Assembly (NCBI GenBank): GCA_017403885.1
Contig: JAFRDM010000082.1
Span: 1 to 64,000 of the forward strand
DNA length: 64,000 bases
Direction of reading: 5' to 3'
From: Oscillospiraceae bacterium
GTDB lineage: Bacteria > Bacillota > Clostridia > Oscillospirales > Oscillospiraceae
How positions within the stretch are numbered: position 1 is the stretch's first letter; every line of letters starts with the position of its first letter. A program made the position numbers and the translations under genes. Positions 30,109 to 38,647 of the stretch are shown here, piece after piece. The notes beneath the pieces are model-generated. The model saw only the letters and a list, made by a program, of their open reading frames with translations. It had not been told where the DNA came from and did no database searches.

Positions 30109-31134
30109 ATGAAGGCGGTCATACTGGCCGGAGGAGAAGGAACGCGGCTCAAAGCCGTGACGGGCGAGCGGCCCAAGCCGCTCGTGCCGCTGCTTGGCCG
30201 GAGCTTGATGGAGCACATCCTGCTCCTGCTGCGCCGCTGCGGCTTTTGCGAGGTCTGCGCGGCGGTGCGCTACCGCGCGGAGGATATCATGTCCGCCTTC
30301 GGCGACGGCGGCGGTCTGGGTCTCTCGCTGTGCTACAGCCGTGAAGAAGCCCAGCTCGGTACGGCGGGCGCGGTGAGGAACTGCGCCCACTTTTACGGGG
30401 ACGAGGATTTTCTGCTGATCTCCGGCGACGCGGCCTGTGATTTCGATCTCGCCGCGCTTTGGCGGCGGCATCGGCAGAGCGGTGCGGCCGCGACGATCGC
30501 CCTGAAACGGGAGAGCAGTCCTCTGCGCTTCGGGTTGGCCGTGACGGACAGCGCGGGAGAGGTGCGCGGCTTTGTCGAAAAGCCGGATTGGCCGGGCGTC
30601 GTGAGCGATCTGGTGAACACGGGGATCTATGTGCTCTCCCCGCGGGCGATGGCCTATGTGCCGGAGGGGGAAGAATTCGACTTCGCCCGCGGGCTTTTTC
30701 CGGAGCTGCTGCGCCGCGGCGAGCGCGTCATGGGAATGGAGATGGAGGGCTACTGGTGCGACGTGGGCACTCCCCTGAGCTATTACCGCTGCTGCGCCGA
30801 CGCGCTGGAGGGAAGGCTGAAGCTCGACATTCCTCCCGAGTTCTTTCCCGCAGAGGGGCGGAAAAGACCACCTCGCACGGAAAGGGCGGCCGCTGCGCTG
30901 GATTTCCCCTGCCGCGACCGCGCTGCGGCGATGACGGCGCTCTCGACGCTGATGCTCGAGATGGGCGCGGACTATACCGACGGCATCCGCTTCCCGCTCG
31001 CGGACGGCGGCGTGCACATCTGTCCGAAATCCGAAACGAGCGCGATCTCCGTCGCCGTGGACGCTCCGGACGCCGAATTTGCCTCCGCGCTCGCGCTTTC
31101 CGCCGGCGAGATCATCAAAGCTTTAGATCTGTGA
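30109..31134 (+). CDS. Sugar-1-phosphate nucleotidyltransferase with phosphohexomutase C-terminal remnant
   Basis: 341 residues. Residues 1-235 are a complete NTP_transferase domain: AGGEGTRLKAVTGERPKPLVPLLGR at the start (quoted in parts: AGGEGTRL, then RPKPLVPL), ISGDAACDFD, and EKPDWPG. It would couple a hexose-1-phosphate to a nucleotide. Residues about 265-341 instead resemble the last domain of phosphomannomutase (DGIRFPLADGGVHICPKSE). Full fusions of this kind are about 800 residues; here the left-handed helix and catalytic mutase domains are missing. AGAGGGG lies upstream of the ATG. Confidence 0.82.
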   Translation: MKAVILAGGEGTRLKAVTGERPKPLVPLLGRSLMEHILLLLRRCGFCEVCAAVRYRAEDIMSAFGDGGGLGLSLCYSREEAQLGTAGAVRNCAHFYGDEDFLLISGDAACDFDLAALWRRHRQSGAAATIALKRESSPLRFGLAVTDSAGEVRGFVEKPDWPGVVSDLVNTGIYVLSPRAMAYVPEGEEFDFARGLFPELLRRGERVMGMEMEGYWCDVGTPLSYYRCCADALEGRLKLDIPPEFFPAEGRKRPPRTERAAAALDFPCRDRAAAMTALSTLMLEMGADYTDGIRFPLADGGVHICPKSETSAISVAVDAPDAEFASALALSAGEIIKALDL

Positions 31135-31163
31135 TTTACAAAAAAACCTCTTTCCTGTATAAT
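31135..31163 (+). promoter_or_regulatory. SigA promoter of the LUD-cupin-methyltransferase genes
   Basis: TTTACA (31135-31140) starts directly after the preceding stop codon; a 17-base spacer and TATAAT (31158-31163) follow. Confidence 0.78.
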
Positions 31164-31209
31164 CGGGAAGGAGGGATTTTTTTCGTCATTCTCAAGGAGG
31201 GATTCATTC

Positions 31210-31803
31210 ATGAACGTAGAAAAAACCATTCGCAATCTCCGGCTGCGCGGATACTCCGTGCAGCACTTCGCGACCGGCGCCGAGGCCGCGGACTATCTCT
31301 GCTCACAGATCAGCGGCACGACGGTGGGCATCGGAGGGTGCATGACCGCAAAGGAGCTTGGCCTTTATGACCGGCTTTCTGCCGACAACGAAGTGTTCTG
31401 GCACTGGATCGCCCCCGGGGCGGAGACGATCGCGAAGGCCAACGCCGCGGCGGTATATATCTCCAGCGCCAACGCCATGAGCGAGGACGGCGAGATCCTG
31501 AACATCGACGGCAACGGGAACCGCCTGGCCGGTCAGGTCTACGGCAGCAAGCGGCTGTACATCGTCGCGGGCACGAACAAGATCTGTCCCGATTTCGACA
31601 GCGCGCTCCATCGCGCCCGCAACGTCGCCGCGACGCGCAACGCCCTTCGCTTCGAGGCCAAAAAAACGCCCTGCAAGCTCGACGGCAAGTGCCACGACTG
31701 CCGCAGCGCCGACCGCATCTGCAACGCGCTGCTGGTGCTGTGGGCGCCGATGGGCGGCATGACGAGCGAAGTCATTCTGATCGATGAGGAGCTCGGGTAT
31801 TGA
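31210..31803 (+). CDS. LUD domain protein (LutC/YkgG-like)
   Basis: 197 residues forming a single LUD (DUF162) domain, with GIGGCMTAKELGLYD near 40-54 and SANAMSEDGEILNIDGNGNR near 98-117. The C-terminal third has several Cys (KTPCKLDGKCHDCR and RICNALL), possibly a metal or redox site. LutC works with LutA/LutB in lactate oxidation, but those genes are absent here, so the role of this stand-alone protein is unknown. AAGGAGG lies upstream of the ATG; a cupin gene starts 1 base after its stop. Confidence 0.82.
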   Translation: MNVEKTIRNLRLRGYSVQHFATGAEAADYLCSQISGTTVGIGGCMTAKELGLYDRLSADNEVFWHWIAPGAETIAKANAAAVYISSANAMSEDGEILNIDGNGNRLAGQVYGSKRLYIVAGTNKICPDFDSALHRARNVAATRNALRFEAKKTPCKLDGKCHDCRSADRICNALLVLWAPMGGMTSEVILIDEELGY

Positions 31804-31804
31804 G

Positions 31805-32158
31805 ATGAGTATTGTCAGAAGAAACGGAGAGGAGCCGGTCATTCGCAGGAAGATGTTCGGCGGCGAGGGCGAGGCCGAGATGCACGTGATCCTCAAGGCC
31901 CCGGAGGAGATGTACGGCAAGGGCCGCGTGTTCAACCGCGTCGTGCTCGCGCCGGGGGCCGAGGTCGCATGGCACGTCCACCACGGCGACGGCGAGTGCT
32001 ATTACGTCCTCAAGGGCGAGGGCACTTACAGCGACAACGGCAATATCATCACGATGCGCCCCGGCGACATGAGCTTCGTCGGCGACGGCGAGGGCCATTC
32101 GATGAAAAACAACGGCAGCGAAGATCTGGAAATGATCGCGCTGATCCTGTACGTGTAA
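31805..32158 (+). CDS. Small cupin-domain protein
   Basis: 117 residues, one cupin_2 barrel. Motif 1 is WHVHHGDGECYYVLKGEG (metal ligands His, His, Glu), motif 2 is PGDMSFVGDGEGHSMKN. The substrate cannot be inferred. The ATG at 31805 overlaps the end region of the LUD gene, so the two are probably translated together. GAGGAG lies about 12 bases upstream. Confidence 0.85.
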   Translation: MSIVRRNGEEPVIRRKMFGGEGEAEMHVILKAPEEMYGKGRVFNRVVLAPGAEVAWHVHHGDGECYYVLKGEGTYSDNGNIITMRPGDMSFVGDGEGHSMKNNGSEDLEMIALILYV

Positions 32159-32223
32159 TCTTTTTCCAGATCGCAGCGGGCGGCTGATTGCCGCCCCTGC
32201 GGCTTCTCCGGGAGGTTTTTGCC

Positions 32224-33447
32224 GTGAAAACAGATCGTCCATATCCGCGCTTTGTCGTCTCGGCCAAGGGGACTCGCTGGGTCGAGAGCGGACATCCCTG
32301 GGTCTATGCCGAAGAGATCGTCTCCGGGGAGGGCGCGTGCGAAAACGGCGCGCTCGCCGACGCGGTGAGCGAAAAAGGAAAATACCTGGGCACGGGCTTC
32401 GTCAGCCGCGAGAGCAAGATCCGTCTGCGCCTTATCTCCCGCAACGCCAACGACCGCTTCGACGAGGCCTTCTGGCGGCGGCGCGTCCGCTATGCCCGGG
32501 ACTATCGAAAAACGGTCCTGCGGCCCGAAGATCTCGGCTGCTGCCGTGTGATCTTCGGCGAGGCCGACGGCTTTCCCGGCCTGACGGTCGACCGCTTTTC
32601 CGATCTCCTCGTCACGCAGACCCTCTCGGTCGGGATCGAGCGGATCAAAAACACGCTCTTCCCCCTGCTGCTCGACGAGATGCGCGCCGACGGCGAAACC
32701 GTCTCCGGCATTTTCGAGCGAAACGACGTCGCGATCCGCGCGCTCGAAGGGCTGGAGCAGTCGAAGGGCTGGTGGGGCGCCGAGCACCCCGACTCCCCTG
32801 TCACGGAGATCTGCGAAAACGGGATCTTCTACGCCGTGGACGTGGAAAACGGGCAGAAAACGGGCTTCTTCCTCGACCAGAAATACAACCGTCTGGCCGC
32901 GGCGCGGCTCGCGGAGGGAAAGTGCGTGCTGGACTGCTTCACGCACACAGGTTCCTTCGCGCTCAATGCCGCAAAGGGCGGCGCGGCGCACGTGACGGCC
33001 GTCGACGTGTCCGAGAGCGCGGTGGAAATGGCGCGGCGCAACGCCGTGCGCAACGGACTCGTCGGCGGGATGGATTTTCTCTGCGCGGATGTTTTCGACC
33101 TGCTGCCGGAGTTGGAGGCCAGGGGCGGCAAGCCCTATGACTTCATCATTCTGGACCCGCCCGCCTTCACGAAATCAAGAAAGACCGTAAGCGGCGCGGA
33201 GCGCGGCTATAAGGAGATCAACTTCCGCGCGATGAAGCTGCTGCCGCGCGGGGGCTATCTGGCCACGGCCTCCTGCAGCCATTTCATGCCGGCGCCGCTG
33301 TTCGAGAAGATGCTGCGCGACGCCGCCCGCGATGCGGACGTGGAGCTTCGCCAGATCGAGGCGCGCCAGCAGGCGCCGGATCACCCGATCCTCTGGAGCG
33401 TGCCGGAGACGGATTATCTGAAATTTTACCTGTTTCAGATCGTTTGA
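32224..33447 (+). CDS. Class I SAM-dependent rRNA methyltransferase (RlmI-like)
   Basis: 407 residues. N-terminal PUA domain (about 8-75, HPWVYAEEI), a central EEHEA-like region, and a Rossmann methyltransferase with NGQKTGFFLDQK, DCFTHTGSFAL (motif I) and ILDPPAFTKS (motif IV). RlmI methylates C1962 of 23S rRNA; related RlmK/RlmL and YccW-type enzymes share this layout, so the exact target base is an inference. The GTG at 32224 is chosen for GGAGG 8 bases upstream. Confidence 0.88.
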   Translation: MKTDRPYPRFVVSAKGTRWVESGHPWVYAEEIVSGEGACENGALADAVSEKGKYLGTGFVSRESKIRLRLISRNANDRFDEAFWRRRVRYARDYRKTVLRPEDLGCCRVIFGEADGFPGLTVDRFSDLLVTQTLSVGIERIKNTLFPLLLDEMRADGETVSGIFERNDVAIRALEGLEQSKGWWGAEHPDSPVTEICENGIFYAVDVENGQKTGFFLDQKYNRLAAARLAEGKCVLDCFTHTGSFALNAAKGGAAHVTAVDVSESAVEMARRNAVRNGLVGGMDFLCADVFDLLPELEARGGKPYDFIILDPPAFTKSRKTVSGAERGYKEINFRAMKLLPRGGYLATASCSHFMPAPLFEKMLRDAARDADVELRQIEARQQAPDHPILWSVPETDYLKFYLFQIV

Positions 33448-33457
33448 TCAAAACAAA

Positions 33458-33497
33458 AAAAGCCGGGCTGAGGATCTTCCTCAGCCCGGCTTTTTTT
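33458..33497. terminator. Bidirectional terminator between the methyltransferase gene and ireB
   Basis: A long AAAAGCCGGGCTGAGG stem with its complement ends in seven Ts on the plus strand and an A-rich run on the other side. Confidence 0.92.
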
Positions 33498-33504
33498 GCG
33501 GACC

Positions 33505-33747
33505 TTATTTTGCCAGATAAGTCCTGACCAGCTCCTGCAGCAGCTCGTCGCGGTCGATGCGGGTGATCAGCGTACGGGCGTTGTTGTAGTTGGTGATATA
33601 GGTCGGGTCTTCCGAGAGGATATAGCCCACGATCTGGTTGATGGGGTTGTAGCCCTTGACCATCAGGGAGTTATAGACACTCGAAAGGATCTCCTTCATC
33701 TCGGTCTTGCTGTCAAGCGCGGTAAATTTTCTGGTTGCGTCTTCCAT
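33505..33747 (-). CDS. ireB: IreB family regulatory phosphoprotein (UPF0297)
   Basis: 80 residues. The family core GYNPINQIVGYILSEDPTYI and YNNAR is intact. In Enterococcus faecalis IreB is phosphorylated near its N-terminus by the PASTA kinase IreK and modulates cephalosporin tolerance; this protein has Thr 5 and Thr 9 in the corresponding stretch. The ATG at 33747 follows GGGAGG by 9 bases. It is usually followed by ruvX and a DUF1292 gene; here it is a single gene with its own promoter and a terminator. Confidence 0.93.
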   Translation of the reverse strand: MEDATRKFTALDSKTEMKEILSSVYNSLMVKGYNPINQIVGYILSEDPTYITNYNNARTLITRIDRDELLQELVRTYLAK

Positions 33748-33778
33748 GGCTGTTTCCTCCCTTTTTCTCTCTTGCTTG

Positions 33779-33806
33779 ATTATATTATACCATATTATTC
33801 CGTCAA
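33779..33806 (-). promoter_or_regulatory. SigA promoter of ireB
   Basis: Minus strand: TTGACG (33801-33806), 16-base spacer, TATAAT (33779-33784); a second overlapping TATAAT lies 5 bases further upstream. Confidence 0.8.
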
Positions 33807-33911
33807 GTAAAGTCGAATTTGCAAGGAGAAAACGAATTTTTTCTGTGCAATTTTCCGGGAAGTGGGGATGAAATGTATGCGTTTCGTCACTTTTTGTCAA
33901 TAAGTGGCGAA

Positions 33912-33935
33912 ACGGGGCGGTTTTCGCCGCCCCGT
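33912..33935 (-). terminator. Probable terminator of pheT
   Basis: A 9-bp ACGGGGCGG stem (33912-33920 with 33927-33935), 30 bases after pheT, with only a short T-run. A second, weaker inverted repeat (about 33879-33911, TTTCG.CACTT with its complement) lies beyond it; nothing else is seen between here and the ireB promoter. Confidence 0.6.
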
Positions 33936-33964
33936 CCGCTTTTTCGCTTTGTTTTCGCAGGCTT

Positions 33965-36652
33965 TCAGCGGATCTCGGCGCCGGAGTTCTCGCGCAGCGC
34001 GGCCAGAACGGCGCGCACCGTTTCCTCCGCGTGCTCGTCGGTCAGGGTCTGGTCGTCGGCGCGCATGGTCAGCGAAAAGGCTACGGACTTTCTGCCCGCG
34101 GCGATCCCAACGCCGGTGTAGACGTCGAAGACCGAGCAGCCTTTGAGATACGGTCCGCCGCTGGAGAGGATGCACTCCACCATTTCGCCCGCCGGGACGG
34201 CGGCATCGCAGACCACTGCGATATCGCGGCTGACCGAGGGGAAACGCGGCAGCGGCCGGTAGACGGGCAGCGGCGCGCGGTGCGCGAGGATCGCATCGAA
34301 GCTCAGCTCCGCGCAGTACAGCTCGGCGGCCACGCCGTAGTTCGCCGCCACGGCCGGATGGATCTGGCCGAGGACGCCGATGCGCTCGCCGTCGAGGAAG
34401 ACTTCGGCGCAGCGGCCGGGATGGTAGGAGGGATTGTCGCGCGACGCGGCATAGCGGAGTCTGCCTTCGCACAGGTTTCCGAGCAGCTCCTCGACCCAGC
34501 CCTTGATCGTGAAGAAGTCCATCTCCTGGCCGTAGGCGCCGAGAGAGACGATCCGCGGCTCGTCGGCAAGGCCGTCGGGACGCTTGAAGTAGACGCGGCC
34601 GATCTCATAGAAATAAGCCTCGGCGTTGCGGAAGTTATAGTTGCGCGTGAGGATCTCCAGCATCGAGGGAAGGACCGTCGTGCGCATGATGGACGTGTCC
34701 TCGCCCAGGGGGTTGAGGATCCTGAGACTGTCGCGCAGAGGCGAATCCTCCGGAAGCATGATCTTGTCGTAGTAGCCCGGGCTGATGAAGGAATAGGTGA
34801 TGATCTCGTCGAGCCCGAGGCTGCGGCAGATCTCGCCGACGCGCCGCTCGCAGCTCTGCTCGGGCGAGAAGCCGCCGCAGGTCGAGACCGTGCCGGTGAA
34901 GCGCGTGGGGATCTCGTTGTAGCCGTAGAAGCGTGCGACCTCCTCGGCGATGTCGGAGTAGTGCTCGACGTCGCCGCGCCAGGACGGGACAAGGATCGTG
35001 TCCCCGTCGAAGCCAAAGCCAAGATCGAGCAGGATCTTTTTCATCGTCTCAGCACGGATCTCCGTGCCGAGCAGGGCGTTGATCCTGTCCGGCTCGAACC
35101 TGACCGTCGCGGTCTTCATCTCGCCCGCCACGGCGTCGATCACGCCGGGGACGACCTCGCCCGCGCCAAGCAGCTCGACGAGCTCGCAGGCGCGCTCGAG
35201 CGCCTTTTCGGTGTTCCGGATGTCCAGGCCCTTTTCAAAGCGGGACGAGGAGTCGGTGCGCATGCCCAGCGCCGTGGCCGTCCGGCGCACGGAGGGGCCG
35301 GAGAAGTTGGCGCTCTCGAAGAGGACCATCGCCGTGTCGCCGACGATCTCGCTGTTCGCGCCGCCCATCACGCCCGCGACCGCGACGGGCTTTTCCGTGT
35401 CGCAGATACAGAGCATGTTCTCGGTAAGCTTTCTCTCGCCGCCGTCGAGCGTCGTGATGCTCTCGCCCGGGCGGGCGCGGCGGATGTGGATCTCGCCGTC
35501 CTTCACGCAGGAGAAGTCGAAGGCATGCATCGGCTGGCCGTACTCGAGCATGACATAGTTCGTGATGTCGACGATGTTGTTGATCGGGCGCATGCCCGCG
35601 TTTCGGATACGCTCGCGCATCCACTCCGGCGAGGGGGCGATCTTCACGTTGCGCACCATGCGCGCGGTGTAGCGCGGGCAGAGCTCGCCGTCCTCGATGA
35701 CGACCCTCGCCATGTCCTCGATGCGGCCCGCGCCTTTTGCCTCGACCTTCGGCTCGTGGAGGTGCAGCTCCCTGCCGAAGGTGACGGCTGTCTCGCGTGC
35801 GAGGCCGATCATGCACAGACAGTCGGGGCGGTTGGGCGTGATCTCGAATTCGACGACGTGGTCGTCGAGACCGAGCAGCTTTCCGACGTCCGCGCCGGGC
35901 GTTTTATCCTCCGGCAATATAAGGATGCCGTCGGTGATGCAGTGCGGGAACTCCTCCTGCTTCGCGTGCAGGTCCCCGAGCGTGCAGACGCGGTCCTTCG
36001 CGGTATCGAAGGCGACAAGGTCGCCCGCGTGGAGGTTCGAGCAGGGCGTGAAGGCTTCCCGCTCTTCGCCGCCGAGGCTGAGCGTGCAGCGCCACGCGCC
36101 GTTTTCCTTTGCAAGGGACCTGATCTCCGCGGCGCAGACCTTTCCGAATATCCTGTCGCCGGCCTTGATCGCGGGAGAGATCGAGGGCTTGTTCGCGTCG
36201 AGCGGATGATAGTCGCCCAGGATCGCCGCGGGGACGATGACGGCCTCGGGGAAATCGTGCGCGGTCATGCCCAGCTCTTTGAGCGAGCAGAGCATGCCCT
36301 CGGAGACGACGCCGCGCAGCTTGCCGCTGCGGATCTCGGAGCCGTTGGGCAGAAGCGCGCCGTCCAGAGCGACGGGGACGAGCTCGCCCTCGTGCACGTT
36401 CCAGGCGCCGGTGCAGATCTGAACGTTTCGACCGCCTGCGTCGAGCTGCGCAACGAGCATGTGGTCGGAGTTCGGATGCTTCTCCAGCTTCACGATACGT
36501 CCCACGACGACGCCGCGGATCGTCTGCGAGAGGTCGCGCGTGACCTCCACCTTCGAGCCGGAGACGCTCATCGCCTCGGCAAAGCGGTGATCGTTTACTT
36601 CCTCGAGGGGAAGGTCGACAAATTCATTGAGCCATTTTCTTGAAAGATCCAT
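33965..36652 (-). CDS. pheT: Phenylalanyl-tRNA synthetase beta subunit, with central insertion
   Basis: 895 residues. EMAP-type tRNA-binding domain (about 40-130, HPNSDHMLVAQLDAGG), a B3/B4 editing region, B5 (about 410-480), the catalytic-like domain and a C-terminal ferredoxin-fold anticodon domain (PRFPSVSRDIAVV). The usual length is about 800. The extra 90-100 residues lie between GMLCSLKELGM (about 120) and DGILILPEDKTPG (about 240) and include GDRIFGKVCAAEI and TPCSNLHAGDLVAFD. Follows pheS by 19 bp under T-box control. Confidence 0.95.
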   Translation of the reverse strand: MDLSRKWLNEFVDLPLEEVNDHRFAEAMSVSGSKVEVTRDLSQTIRGVVVGRIVKLEKHPNSDHMLVAQLDAGGRNVQICTGAWNVHEGELVPVALDGALLPNGSEIRSGKLRGVVSEGMLCSLKELGMTAHDFPEAVIVPAAILGDYHPLDANKPSISPAIKAGDRIFGKVCAAEIRSLAKENGAWRCTLSLGGEEREAFTPCSNLHAGDLVAFDTAKDRVCTLGDLHAKQEEFPHCITDGILILPEDKTPGADVGKLLGLDDHVVEFEITPNRPDCLCMIGLARETAVTFGRELHLHEPKVEAKGAGRIEDMARVVIEDGELCPRYTARMVRNVKIAPSPEWMRERIRNAGMRPINNIVDITNYVMLEYGQPMHAFDFSCVKDGEIHIRRARPGESITTLDGGERKLTENMLCICDTEKPVAVAGVMGGANSEIVGDTAMVLFESANFSGPSVRRTATALGMRTDSSSRFEKGLDIRNTEKALERACELVELLGAGEVVPGVIDAVAGEMKTATVRFEPDRINALLGTEIRAETMKKILLDLGFGFDGDTILVPSWRGDVEHYSDIAEEVARFYGYNEIPTRFTGTVSTCGGFSPEQSCERRVGEICRSLGLDEIITYSFISPGYYDKIMLPEDSPLRDSLRILNPLGEDTSIMRTTVLPSMLEILTRNYNFRNAEAYFYEIGRVYFKRPDGLADEPRIVSLGAYGQEMDFFTIKGWVEELLGNLCEGRLRYAASRDNPSYHPGRCAEVFLDGERIGVLGQIHPAVAANYGVAAELYCAELSFDAILAHRAPLPVYRPLPRFPSVSRDIAVVCDAAVPAGEMVECILSSGGPYLKGCSVFDVYTGVGIAAGRKSVAFSLTMRADDQTLTDEHAEETVRAVLAALRENSGAEIR

Positions 36653-36671
36653 TTTTTCTTCTCCCCCCTTC

Positions 36672-37697
36672 TCAGAACTGTTCGAGGAAGCGTTTGTCGT
36701 TTTCGAAGATCAGACGCAGGTCGTTGATCTTATACTCGCCCATGGCGAGGCGCTCGAGTCCCATGCCGAAGGCCCAGCCGGAATACACGTCCGGGTCGAT
36801 GCCGCAGCCGGCGAGCACCTTGGGGTGGATCATGCCGGCGCCGAGCACCTCGATCCAGCCCTCGCCCTTGCAGGTGGGGCAGCCCTTGCCGCCGCACTTG
36901 TGGCAGCGGATGTCGAGCTCGCAGCTCGGCTCGGTAAAGGGGAAGTGATGCGGGCGGAAGCGCGTGACCGTGCCCTCGCCGTAGATCTTCTCGACGACCA
37001 GATTGAGCGTGGCCTTCAGATCCGCCATCGTGACGCCCTTGTCCACGACCATGCCCTCGATCTGATGGAACATCGGGCTGTGTGTGGCGTCCACCTCGTC
37101 CTTGCGGTAGACGCGGCCCGGGGCGATGATGCGGATGGGCAGCGGGCGCGTCTCCATCGCGTGGACCTGCATGGGCGAGGTCTGCGTGCGCAGGAGGATG
37201 CGGCTGTCGGGCGTGAAATAGAAGGTATCCGTCCACTCGCGCGAGGGATGGGCCTCGTCGATGTTGAGCCTGGTAAAGTTATAGTCGGCCAGCTCGACCT
37301 CCGGGCCGTCGACGATCTCGAATCCCATGCCGATGAAGATGTCCTTGATCTGGTCGAGCACGTTGTACATCGGATGCTTGTGACCGAGGCGCTGCTGTTT
37401 TGCGGGAAGCGTGACATCTACGGCCTCGGTTTCGAGCTTGCGCTCGAGAAGCTTTTTCGACAGCAGCTCGCGCCGCTCGTCGAGAGCCGTTTCGATCTCG
37501 GCGCGCACGCGGTTGGCCAGCTGGCCCATGACCGGGCGCTCCTCGGCGCTGAGGCTGCCCATCTGGCGCAGGATCGCCGTAAGCTCGCCCTTTTTGCCGA
37601 GATACTTGACCCGCTGCGCTTCGAGCGTTTCCATATCGGCGGTCTCGGAGATCGTCCGGATCGCCGCGTCGCGCAGGCTCTGCATCAATTCTTTCAT
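36672..37697 (-). CDS. pheS: Phenylalanyl-tRNA synthetase alpha subunit
   Basis: 341 residues, normal length. N-terminal coiled coil, then class II catalytic motifs including HPSREWTDTFYF, LLRTQTSPMQVHAME and WAFGMGLERLAMGEY. Forms the alpha2-beta2 enzyme with PheT. A CHKCGGKGCPTCKGEGW stretch (about 270-286) is a Cys-rich loop found in many bacterial PheS. AAGGGAG lies upstream of the ATG. First gene after the Phe T-box. Confidence 0.97.
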   Translation of the reverse strand: MKELMQSLRDAAIRTISETADMETLEAQRVKYLGKKGELTAILRQMGSLSAEERPVMGQLANRVRAEIETALDERRELLSKKLLERKLETEAVDVTLPAKQQRLGHKHPMYNVLDQIKDIFIGMGFEIVDGPEVELADYNFTRLNIDEAHPSREWTDTFYFTPDSRILLRTQTSPMQVHAMETRPLPIRIIAPGRVYRKDEVDATHSPMFHQIEGMVVDKGVTMADLKATLNLVVEKIYGEGTVTRFRPHHFPFTEPSCELDIRCHKCGGKGCPTCKGEGWIEVLGAGMIHPKVLAGCGIDPDVYSGWAFGMGLERLAMGEYKINDLRLIFENDKRFLEQF

Positions 37698-37715
37698 GGT
37701 TCCTACTCCCTTTGA

Positions 37716-37959
37716 GAAAAAAATAAGCTCTCGTCCCCGAACAGGGACGAAAGCAGGACTTCCGCGGTACCACCCGTGATTCGGCCGCAGCGCGGCCGCA
37801 CTTTTTCATAAGACCGTAACGCGTCTCACACGCCGGGGATTGGCCGGAGCTCGGCGGGCGAACCAAGCGGAGGATGCCGCCCCGGGGTTCTCAGCCATCA
37901 GGCCCCGGTTCTCTGTTGCGCTCTTTTCCGCTATTTTCCCGCGTCATCGCTTTTTCACA
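37716..37959 (-). promoter_or_regulatory. T-box riboswitch (tRNA-Phe) controlling pheS-pheT
   Basis: Minus-strand leader with the T-box core GGGTGGTACCGCGGA (complement of 37761-37775), AGAGAAC/GCTGAGAAC stem-I elements, and a terminator hairpin (about 37726-37754) followed by seven Ts. A specifier UUC (Phe) is seen at 37860-37862 within TTGGTTCGCC. It fills most of the gene-free stretch 37698-38053; the remaining part holds the promoter and the start region of the divergent lipoprotein gene. Confidence 0.93.
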
Positions 37960-37965
37960 AGGGCT

Positions 37966-37994
37966 AATGTATCACAGTTTGGTCCCGATGGCAA
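37966..37994 (-). promoter_or_regulatory. SigA promoter of the pheS T-box leader
   Basis: Minus strand: TTGCCA (37989-37994), 17-base spacer, TACATT (37966-37971); the spacer ends GTGA, like the thrS promoter. Confidence 0.72.
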
Positions 37995-38053
37995 GTGCTT
38001 TTTCTCCGGGAGAACGCATAAGATGGAGAAGAAAACGTTTGGGAGGCGCGAGA

Positions 38054-38596
38054 ATGAAAAAGACGATTCTTCCCCTGCTGCTGGCCGCGGCGCTGCTGCT
38101 CAGCGGCTGCGGCAGCAAAAGCGAAAGCCTTTTCCGGGCTTTTTCCGAGGATCTGCGCGAGAGACGCGATCTCGCCGTAACGGCGCAGGTGCGCGCGGAG
38201 TATGACGACCGCAGCTGTTCGTTCACGCTGCGCTGCGCGGAGGACGCGGACGGCTGCACCGTGGAGGTGCTCGAGCCCGAATTGATCCGCGGCGTAAAAG
38301 CGCGCATGAGCGCGGACGGAACGCAGCTCGTCTATGACAGCGTCTCCGTCGACACCGGCGACGACGGCGGCACGGGGCTCTCTCCGATGGGCGCGCTGCC
38401 GCTGCTGCTGCGCGCGCTGCGCGGCGGCGCGCTCGATTCCGTCTGGAAGGAGGACGGGAACTGCGCGGTGCGTCTCATCCCCGAGGACGGGATCGGCGTG
38501 ACCGTGCTCTTTGACGCGGATATGTGTCCGGAGCACGCCGAGATCGACCGCGGCGGCAAGACCGTGCTCTTCCTCGAAATCACGGACTTTGGATAA
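38054..38596 (+). CDS. Small predicted lipoprotein, unknown function
   Basis: 180 residues. Signal peptide with lipobox LLSGC (Cys about 19) followed by a beta-rich domain: ITLR-like strand patterns, LRCAEDADGCTVEVLEPE and GVTVLFDADMCPEHAEI. I do not recognise a family with confidence; it is similar in feel to LolA/outer-membrane-carrier-like folds of Gram-positive lipoproteins. GGGAGG lies 8 bases upstream of the ATG. Single gene, with a terminator shared with the convergent metalloprotease gene. Confidence 0.72.
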   Translation: MKKTILPLLLAAALLLSGCGSKSESLFRAFSEDLRERRDLAVTAQVRAEYDDRSCSFTLRCAEDADGCTVEVLEPELIRGVKARMSADGTQLVYDSVSVDTGDDGGTGLSPMGALPLLLRALRGGALDSVWKEDGNCAVRLIPEDGIGVTVLFDADMCPEHAEIDRGGKTVLFLEITDFG

Positions 38597-38627
38597 AAAA
38601 GCTCTCCCGCCCTGCGGGAGAGCTTTT
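38595..38627. terminator. Bidirectional terminator
   Basis: An A6-GCTCTCCCGC stem with a perfect complement ending in T7, between the convergent lipoprotein and M16 genes. Confidence 0.92.
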
Positions 38628-38647
38628 TTTATCGTTTGCTGCCGGTT

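Noticed and set aside
34031..36643. An 870-codon plus-strand frame opposite pheT
   Set aside because: Antisense shadow; pheT is certain and the frame has no recognisable protein pattern.
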